Assembly: GCF_003351045.1 (NCBI RefSeq)
Contig: NZ_QQZY01000002.1
Span: 301,001 to 365,000, forward strand
DNA: 64,000 nt
Origin: Gaiella occulta
Lineage (GTDB): Bacteria > Actinomycetota > Thermoleophilia > Gaiellales > Gaiellaceae
Reading direction: 5' to 3'
In this document: positions 57,735 to 64,000 of the stretch, one piece after another
Numbering within the stretch: the stretch's first letter is position 1
How the letters are laid out: every line of letters begins with the position of its first letter
Position numbers and translations under genes: made by a program
The notes under the pieces: generated by a model
Told to the model about the DNA's origin: nothing
Databases searched by the model: none
What the model saw: the letters and a program-made list of their open reading frames with translations, nothing else

Positions 57735-57748
57735 GCCCGGATCCAGGC

Positions 57749-59410
57749 TCAGGCGAGCTCGGTGAGCGCCTGCCGCACCTTGGCGAGGTGGGCCTGCAGC
57801 TCCGTCGTCCGCGCAAGGTCTTCCTCCGCCTGCAGGTCGCGGCGCAGCTTGCGCTCGCGCAGCCGCAAGAGCAGCTCGGCGCCGGTGCGCCTCGTGATCC
57901 CCTCCCGGTCGGCGCGGGCGTCGAGCTCCGCCCGCAGCGCGACGAGGTCGGCGTCGGTGCTGTCGATGCGCTCGACGAGCAGGAAGCGCATGCGCCGGTG
58001 CAGCTCGACGTCGAAGTGGTCGGCCGACAGCTCGGCGAGGCCGTCGACCAGCTCCCCGTGCGCCATCACCGCGGCGAGCGCGTCGCGCTCGAGCCGCTCG
58101 CCGGCGTCGAGGAGCTTCCGCGGCTGCGACAGCTCGCGCGGGCCGCCTCCGCGCCCGCGCGCCGGCGCGATGCCGGAGAGCGTCTCCCGTGGGAGGTCGA
58201 GGCGGTCGGCGAGCAGGCGCAGGGCGTCCTGCCGCTCGGGCGAGTCCTCCGCCCGCGCGAGGATCTCACGGGCACGCACGAATGCCTCCTGCCGGTCGGA
58301 CGCCCGTTCGATCTCCAGCCGCACGCGGTAGTGCAGGTAGCTCTCGGCGTCGCCGAGGCGCGCTTCGAAGCCGTCGGGGGCGTCGGCGGGATCCTGACCC
58401 GGCGCCAGCGTGACGACGCGGATGTCGAAGCCCTGCCCGGCGGCGAGCTCCATGCCGCGCAGGGTCGCGTCCTCGCCGGCGGCGTCGGCATCGAAGCAGA
58501 GGAACAGACGCCTCGTGAGACGGGCGAGCTCGCGCAGATGCGCTTCCGTGAGCGCAGTCCCCATCGACGCGACCACCGGCTCGAAGCCCGTCTGGTGCAG
58601 TGCGATCACATCCGTGTTGCCCTCGACGACGACCGCCCGATCCTGCTTCGCGATCGCCGGACGTGCGAGGTGGAGCCCGTAGAGGACGGCGCTCTTCTTG
58701 AACAGCTCGCCCTCCGGCGAGTTCACGTACTTGCCGCGCAGGGGGTCGTCGTCGCGCAGCTTGCGCGCCTGGAAGCCGATCACGCGTCCGCGCGCGTCGG
58801 CGAGGGGGAACATGAGGCGCGGCGGGAAGTAGTCGTTTCCGCGTTGGTTCGTGAGCCCGGCGGCACGCAGCTCCTGCGCCGTGAATCCCTTCTCCCGCGC
58901 CTTGCGGGCGAGCCCCTCGCCCGGCGAGAGACCGAGCCGGAAGGCGCGCGCGGCCTCCTCGCGGATTCCGCGTCCGGCGAGGTAGGCGCGCACCTGCTCC
59001 CCGGCCGGGCCCTCCCACAGATGCCGCTCGAAGAAGATCGCGGCCTGGTCGAGGACGGCGTACAGCCGCTCGCGCCGGCGGCGCGCCTCGTCGGCGAGCG
59101 GCGAGCTCTCCTCGCACTCGAGCGGCACCCGGAAGCGCTCCGCGAGCCACTCGATCGCCGCGACGAAGTCGAGGCCCTCCGTCTCGCGCACGAACGTGAC
59201 GACATCCCCGCCCTTGCCGCAGCCGAAGCAGTGGTAGAGGCCGAGGTCGGAGTTGACGGAGAAGCTGGGCGAGCGCTCGTCGTGGAACGGGCAGCGACCC
59301 ATGTAGCGGGTGCCGGAGCTGCGCCGGAGCGCCGTGCGCTGACCGACCACCTCGACGATGTCGGCGGCCGCGATCACGTCGCGGACGCTCTGGTCCTTGA
59401 TGCGGGCCAT
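57749..59410 (-). CDS. dnaG: DNA primase
   Basis: The 553-residue primase makes RNA primers at the replication fork. It has an N-terminal zinc site (GRCPFHDERSPSFSV...YHCFGCGKGGD), the catalytic core and a TOPRIM domain (VVVEGNTDVIALHQTG, FLCFDADAAGEDAT). The C-terminal helicase-binding domain is short and diverged. ATG 59410 overlaps the dgt stop in TGATG. rpoD, often next in actinobacteria, is absent; a convergent YihY gene follows. Confidence 0.95.
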   Translation of the reverse strand: MARIKDQSVRDVIAAADIVEVVGQRTALRRSSGTRYMGRCPFHDERSPSFSVNSDLGLYHCFGCGKGGDVVTFVRETEGLDFVAAIEWLAERFRVPLECEESSPLADEARRRRERLYAVLDQAAIFFERHLWEGPAGEQVRAYLAGRGIREEAARAFRLGLSPGEGLARKAREKGFTAQELRAAGLTNQRGNDYFPPRLMFPLADARGRVIGFQARKLRDDDPLRGKYVNSPEGELFKKSAVLYGLHLARPAIAKQDRAVVVEGNTDVIALHQTGFEPVVASMGTALTEAHLRELARLTRRLFLCFDADAAGEDATLRGMELAAGQGFDIRVVTLAPGQDPADAPDGFEARLGDAESYLHYRVRLEIERASDRQEAFVRAREILARAEDSPERQDALRLLADRLDLPRETLSGIAPARGRGGGPRELSQPRKLLDAGERLERDALAAVMAHGELVDGLAELSADHFDVELHRRMRFLLVERIDSTDADLVALRAELDARADREGITRRTGAELLLRLRERKLRRDLQAEEDLARTTELQAHLAKVRQALTELA

Positions 59411-60384
59411 CAGAGGCTGGCAGCGTACGCGAGCGCGAAGCGGTCGGTCATGCCCGCGACGTAGTCCATGATGCGGTCGGGCAGGTCGCCCTCGCCGGCC
59501 GGCAGCCTCTCGGGCTCCGCGACGAGACGTTCGAAGATCGCGCGCACGACGTCGTGCGCGCGGCGGTGCTCCGGCTCGGCGTGCGGCCCGAGGTAGACCC
59601 GCTCGAACATGAACGCGCGCAACGACAGCATCGCCTCGCCGACCTCGTCGCTCTGGCGGATGTCCCCGGCTTCCTCCGATGCGACGACGATGTCGTGGAC
59701 GAGCGTGTCGATGCGCTCCGACCCGGTCGGGCCGAGCAGACCGATCTCGTCGACCGGGAGGTCGCTGTCGCGCAGGATCCCGTAGCGGATCGCGTCGTCG
59801 ATGTCGTGGTTGATGTAGGCGACCCTGTCGACGAGACGCACGATCTTGCCCTCGAGCGTCTCGGGCTCCCGACTGCCCGTGTGCGTGAGGATGCCCTGGC
59901 ACACCTCGTGCGTGAGATTGAGCCGTCTGGCGATGCGGTACGACTGCTCGTTGTGCCGGAAGCGGCGGCCGAAGCGCGCGCAGAGGACGTCGTCGAGCGC
60001 CTGCTCGCCCGCGTGCCCGAACGGCGTGTGGCCGGTGTCGTGACCGAGCCCGATCGCCTCGACGAGATCCTCGTTGAGCCGCAACGCCCGCGCGACGACG
60101 CGTGAGATCGCCGTCGTCTCGAGCGTGTGCGTCATGCGCGTGCGGTAGTGGTCGCCCTGCGGGTCGATGAAGACCTGCGTCTTCCCCTTCAGGCGCCGGA
60201 ACGGCTTCGAGTGCACGAGCCGGTCGCGGTCGCGCTGGAACGGCGTGCGCACGCCGCACTGCTCCTCGGGGCGCTCGCGGCCGCGACCTCCGTAGGAGCG
60301 GACCGCGAGCGGCGACAGCGTCAGCTCCTCCTGCTCGCGCATCCGCTGCGCGAACGCATCGACGACACTCGCTGCCCGTTCCAT
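59410..60384 (-). CDS. dgt: dGTP triphosphohydrolase (deoxyguanosinetriphosphate triphosphohydrolase-like)
   Basis: The 324-residue HD-domain enzyme removes triphosphate from dNTPs. It has RDRDRLVHSKPFRRLKGKTQVF, the HD metal site in THTLETTAISRVVARALRLN and GLGHDTGHTPFGHAGEQALD, and INHDIDDAIRYG further on. The dgt-dnaG pair is common in actinobacteria. ATG 60384 is 7 bases after TACCCT (minus strand, 60397-60392), a leaderless-type start. Confidence 0.93.
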   Translation of the reverse strand: MERAASVVDAFAQRMREQEELTLSPLAVRSYGGRGRERPEEQCGVRTPFQRDRDRLVHSKPFRRLKGKTQVFIDPQGDHYRTRMTHTLETTAISRVVARALRLNEDLVEAIGLGHDTGHTPFGHAGEQALDDVLCARFGRRFRHNEQSYRIARRLNLTHEVCQGILTHTGSREPETLEGKIVRLVDRVAYINHDIDDAIRYGILRDSDLPVDEIGLLGPTGSERIDTLVHDIVVASEEAGDIRQSDEVGEAMLSLRAFMFERVYLGPHAEPEHRRAHDVVRAIFERLVAEPERLPAGEGDLPDRIMDYVAGMTDRFALAYAASL

Positions 60385-60436
60385 CGCTCTCAGGGTAGTC
60401 GCCGCCCCGGATCGCCGACCGTACGCCCGGGTTGCG

Positions 60437-61192
60437 TCAGAGGATGACGGGGACGGTGCCGCCGTCCACCGACCAGGCGGCGCCGGTGACGTTCGAGGCG
60501 CGATCCGATGAGAGGAAGACGATCACGGCCGCGGAGTCAGCCGCCGTGCCCATGCGCCCGAGCGGGCGGCCGGCGGCGACCCGGGCGAGCACGGCCTCAC
60601 GGTCGTCGCCGAGCTGGTCGGCGAGGCCGCCCTCGGCGAGCCAGATGTCGGTCGCGGTCGGACCCGGGGCGACGGCGTTGCAGCGGATGCCCTCGGGCCC
60701 GTACAGGTCGGCGACGAGACGGGAGAGCGACAACACGGCCGCCTTCATGACGGAGTAGTGGGGCATTCCCACAGACGGGCGTTTCGCGGCGCTCGACGAG
60801 ACGTTCACGATCGCCGCCGCTCGGCTCGCGCGCAGGTGCGGCAGCGCTGCACGGATCGTGCGCACGTAGCTCATCACGTCGAGCTGGAAATAGGCCTCCC
60901 ACTCGGCGTCGTCGACGTCCTCGAAGCGCGCCTGCCGGGCGACGCCGACGTTGTTGACGAGCACGTCGAGGCCGCCGAGAGCGTGCGCGGCCTCGGCGAC
61001 TGCACGCTCCGGCTCGCCGGCGACGCCGAGGTCGCAGGAGACGTGGTGGGTCTCGCCGATCCCGGGCGCGCCGCGCCTGCCGCAGGTGACGACGCGCGCG
61101 CCCTCGGCGACGAACTGACGCGCCGTCTCGAGCCCGATGCCGGCGGTCGAGCCGGTGACGAGACAACAGCGCCCGCTGAGGCCGAGGTCCAT
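60437..61192 (-). CDS. SDR-family oxidoreductase
   Basis: The 251-residue classical short-chain dehydrogenase binds NAD(P) through VTGSTAGIGLETA. It has the structural NNVGVA and the catalytic Ser/Tyr/Lys in VNVSSSAAKRPSVGMPHYSVMKA. It ends SNVTGAAWSVDGGTVPVIL. The Arg-rich CGRRG after strand 2 favours NADP. The substrate is unknown. ATG 61192 is 7 bases after TAGGAT (minus strand, 61205-61200). Confidence 0.9.
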   Translation of the reverse strand: MDLGLSGRCCLVTGSTAGIGLETARQFVAEGARVVTCGRRGAPGIGETHHVSCDLGVAGEPERAVAEAAHALGGLDVLVNNVGVARQARFEDVDDAEWEAYFQLDVMSYVRTIRAALPHLRASRAAAIVNVSSSAAKRPSVGMPHYSVMKAAVLSLSRLVADLYGPEGIRCNAVAPGPTATDIWLAEGGLADQLGDDREAVLARVAAGRPLGRMGTAADSAAVIVFLSSDRASNVTGAAWSVDGGTVPVIL

Positions 61193-61283
61193 GATCGAGA
61201 TCCTACGTGCCCGCAACGGCGTCCCCGGTACGGAGCCCGCCGCGACGCCGCCGACCCGGGGCGTCTCGCTACGGTAGACGGCG

Positions 61284-61829
61284 ATGGCGACGATCCTGCT
61301 CGTACGGCACGGCGAGACCGACTGGAACGTGGAGCGGCGGGTGCAGGGACAGACCGACCGGCCGCTCAACACCACCGGACGGACACAGGCACACGCGCTC
61401 GCCGATCGCCTGGCCGGCGAGCGGCTGCACGCCGTCTATTCCAGCGACCTCTCCCGGGCGCGAGAGACGGCGGAGATCGTCGCGGGCCGGCACGGCCTGG
61501 ACGTGGTCCTCCTCCCCGACCTGCGCGAGAAGGACTTCGGCAGCTGGGAGGGGCTCACCGACCGGGAGATCGCGACGCGGTTCCCCGACGCGCGGCCGGG
61601 ACACTGGGGCGACGGCGAGACCGCCGTCGCTCTCGCCGAGCGCGTCGTCACGGCGCTGCGACGCATCGCGGCCGCGCACCACGGCGAGCGCGTGCTCGTC
61701 GTCTCGCACGGCGGCCCGATCCGCGCCGCGTTGCGTCGTGCCGGCTCCCCCGGCCCTCTCTCGATCGGCAACTGCGACGTCGTGCGCCTGTCTCTCGCCG
61801 GTGAACGGCTCGTCCCCGCCGGGAGCTAG
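61284..61829 (+). CDS. Histidine phosphatase family protein (phosphoglycerate mutase-like)
   Basis: The 181-residue protein has the LVRHGETDWNVERRVQGQTDRPLNTTGR signature (phospho-His in RHG), the second Arg region SSDLSRARETAEI and the second His in VLVVSHGGPIRAAL. These point to a small phosphatase of the GpmB/CobC/acid-phosphatase type rather than a glycolytic mutase, since gpmI is present. ATG 61284 is 8 bases after TACGGT (61270-61275). Confidence 0.88.
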   Translation: MATILLVRHGETDWNVERRVQGQTDRPLNTTGRTQAHALADRLAGERLHAVYSSDLSRARETAEIVAGRHGLDVVLLPDLREKDFGSWEGLTDREIATRFPDARPGHWGDGETAVALAERVVTALRRIAAAHHGERVLVVSHGGPIRAALRRAGSPGPLSIGNCDVVRLSLAGERLVPAGS

Positions 61830-61842
61830 ACTGGGCCGGCCG

Positions 61843-62088
61843 GTGGAGGACTACACGAACAAGTACAAGGGGGAGCAGGTCGAGCTGGCGCTGTTCGGCG
61901 GCGAGTACCAGGAGGGCGTGCTGACCGCCTACTGCTCGATCGAGGACGTCCCCCACGTCGAGCTCAACGGGCACATCCTCGTGCCGTTGCAGAACGTGGC
62001 GTCGCTGCACTGCTCGAGCCGCTGCGACGCACCGGAGCCGGACTGGCCTCCGCGCGGGCTCGACGACGAGCGCGGCGAAGAAGACTAG
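61843..62088 (+). CDS. Small conserved-looking protein, unknown
   Basis: An 81-residue soluble protein, starting at GTG 61843 ten bases after TAGACT (61827-61832). It reads EDYTNKYKGEQVELALFGGE, then YQEGVLTAYCSIEDVPHVE, HILVPLQNVASLHCSSRCD and an acidic tail. The alternating strands suggest a small beta barrel, and the three Cys near residues 60-66 could bind metal. It lies 4 bases before the protease gene, probably in one unit. No family was recognised. Confidence 0.6.
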   Translation: MEDYTNKYKGEQVELALFGGEYQEGVLTAYCSIEDVPHVELNGHILVPLQNVASLHCSSRCDAPEPDWPPRGLDDERGEED

Positions 62089-62092
62089 AGCC

Positions 62093-62902
62093 GTGCGGCG
62101 CCGCGCCGCCGGCAACGTCGTGAAGGCGTTCCTCCTCGTCACGATCCTGACGCTGCTCGCAGCAGGCGCGGGCCGGCTCGTCGGGGGCAGGCACACGGCG
62201 TCGCTGTTCGCCTTCTCCGCCCTGCTCGCCGCGGCCGCCGTGTACTGGACGGGCGACCGGGTGCTGCTCGGGATGCTCGGGGCGAGACCGTTCGCGCTGG
62301 CGGAGAATCCGCTTCTCCGCTCCTCCAGCGACCGCATCGCGGCGGCGCTCGCGATCACGCCGCCGAAGCTCGCGCTCATCGACGACGGCTTCCCGCGCGC
62401 ATTCGTCGTCGGCCGCGGGCCGCGCAGCTCGACCCTCGCCGTCTCGACCGGGCTCCTGCATGCGCTGCGCCGCGAGGAGCTCGACGCCGTCATCGCCCAC
62501 GAGCTCGTCCACGTACGCGCGCGCGATGTGCTGACGCAGACGTTCGCGGTGCTGCTGGCGGTGACGCTGATCGAGGCGAGCCGCATGGGCGGTTGGCTGT
62601 CGCAGGCGCTGCTGTTCCTGCTCGCTCCGGTCGCATCCGCGTTCACGCACCTGCTGCTGTCGCAGCGGCGCGAGCTCGCCGCCGACGCGGTGGCCGCGTC
62701 GATCTGCGACCCGCACGATCTCGCCGATGCGCTCCTGCGACTCGATCGTGCTGCCGAGCTCGTGCAGTTCGCCGCCTCGCCGGCCACCGAGCCGCTCTAC
62801 GCGGTCGACCCGTTCGACCCGGACGATCGCCTCGCGCGCATGTTCCGCACGCACCCGGCGCTCGAGGCGCGGGTGGCGCGGCTGCGGGCAGGCACCCCGT
62901 GA
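62093..62902 (+). CDS. HtpX-like M48 membrane metalloprotease
   Basis: The 269-residue zinc protease has two N-terminal TM helices (about 10-30 and 37-55), the HExxH motif in VIAHELVHVRARDVL, a further TM hairpin, and the third zinc ligand Glu in SQRRELAADAVAASI. The C-terminal FRTHPALEARVARLR is also HtpX-typical. Family members degrade misfolded membrane proteins. GTG 62093 follows 4 bases after the small gene. Confidence 0.88.
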   Translation: MRRRAAGNVVKAFLLVTILTLLAAGAGRLVGGRHTASLFAFSALLAAAAVYWTGDRVLLGMLGARPFALAENPLLRSSSDRIAAALAITPPKLALIDDGFPRAFVVGRGPRSSTLAVSTGLLHALRREELDAVIAHELVHVRARDVLTQTFAVLLAVTLIEASRMGGWLSQALLFLLAPVASAFTHLLLSQRRELAADAVAASICDPHDLADALLRLDRAAELVQFAASPATEPLYAVDPFDPDDRLARMFRTHPALEARVARLRAGTP

Positions 62903-62943
62903 CGTCCCAGGGCAGCGAACGTGCACGGCCGCTCAACGCCGAG

Positions 62944-62961
62944 GGGCCCCTGACGGGGCCC
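62944..62961 (-). terminator. GC hairpin downstream of 5S rRNA
   Basis: GGGCCCC, a four-base loop and GGGGCCC form the likely end signal of the rRNA operon, about 15 bases past the 5S gene. The U-tract is absent. The stem equals that after tRNA-Leu. Confidence 0.5.
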
Positions 62962-62975
62962 AACGGCAAGAGCAT

Positions 62976-63089
<114 letters not shown>

Positions 63090-63171
63090 AACTGTCAAAG
63101 GTGGAGCGCACCTCCGAGGAGACGGCCGCTCACGCCTTCAAAACTCCATAGCGACCCCGCAAACGAATTCA

Positions 63172-64000
<829 letters not shown>

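Overview
The window is GC-rich, gene-dense actinobacterial chromosome. WhiA, an actinobacterial-type coproheme decarboxylase, two ECF sigma factors and frequent GTG/TTG starts all fit this, and the overall flavour suggests a Thermoleophilia-like lineage (inference, not proven). No gap above about 120 bases lacks a gene or RNA. I saw no insertion sequence, prophage or CRISPR array.

Layout. 0-7.4 kb is mixed housekeeping and accessory: a PPK2 polyphosphate kinase (cut by the window edge), a nuclease lipoprotein, a class III aminotransferase, a cell-wall amidase, a HIT hydrolase, a secreted TIM-barrel protein, tRNA-Gly, a haloalkane-dehalogenase-like hydrolase and a GlcD-type FAD oxidase. 7.4-15.1 kb (minus strand) holds aldolase, GlpX, an EamA transporter, ArgRS, a K+-channel/RCK protein and two ECF sigma factors, one with a membrane segment and an acidic tail. 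15.1-20.8 kb is ogt-whiA followed by the lower-glycolysis operon gap-pgk-tpiA-gpmI. 20.8-31.3 kb carries pruA, a flippase-like membrane protein, uvrC, a secreted glycosidase, chdC, small membrane proteins, tRNA-Leu and a secreted subtilase. A GGDEF protein lies at 31.4-33.3 kb.

33.5-53.7 kb is the most striking part: a catabolic island of 19 genes. One unit has a branched-chain-type ABC importer flanked by two ketopantoate-reductase-like genes and ending in an M24 hydrolase. A second has an LLM flavin monooxygenase, an M20 amidohydrolase, a fumarylacetoacetase-like hydrolase, an M24 hydrolase and an HMGL/homocitrate-synthase-like enzyme. A third has a three-subunit molybdenum hydroxylase plus CoxG, divergent from an FAD oxidoreductase and a TIM-barrel isomerase-like protein. 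The start regions of these units all carry the palindrome TGACATGTCA, so they look like one regulon for uptake and oxidative/hydrolytic breakdown of an unidentified, probably nitrogen-containing, organic compound. No regulator gene is present in the window.

53.8-64 kb returns to housekeeping: a LysM lytic transglycosylase, citrate synthase, tRNA-Asn, a YihY protein, dgt-dnaG, an SDR, a histidine phosphatase, an HtpX-like protease, and the 5S and 23S ends of an rRNA operon on the minus strand.

Two themes run through the window. Many single genes or operon heads have a TANNNT -10 hexamer only 6-8 bases before the start codon, which implies leaderless mRNAs. At three divergent gene pairs the two -10 hexamers overlap on opposite strands, making compact bidirectional promoters. 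Within operons, genes are mostly joined by 1-4 base ATGA/GTGA/TGATG overlaps.
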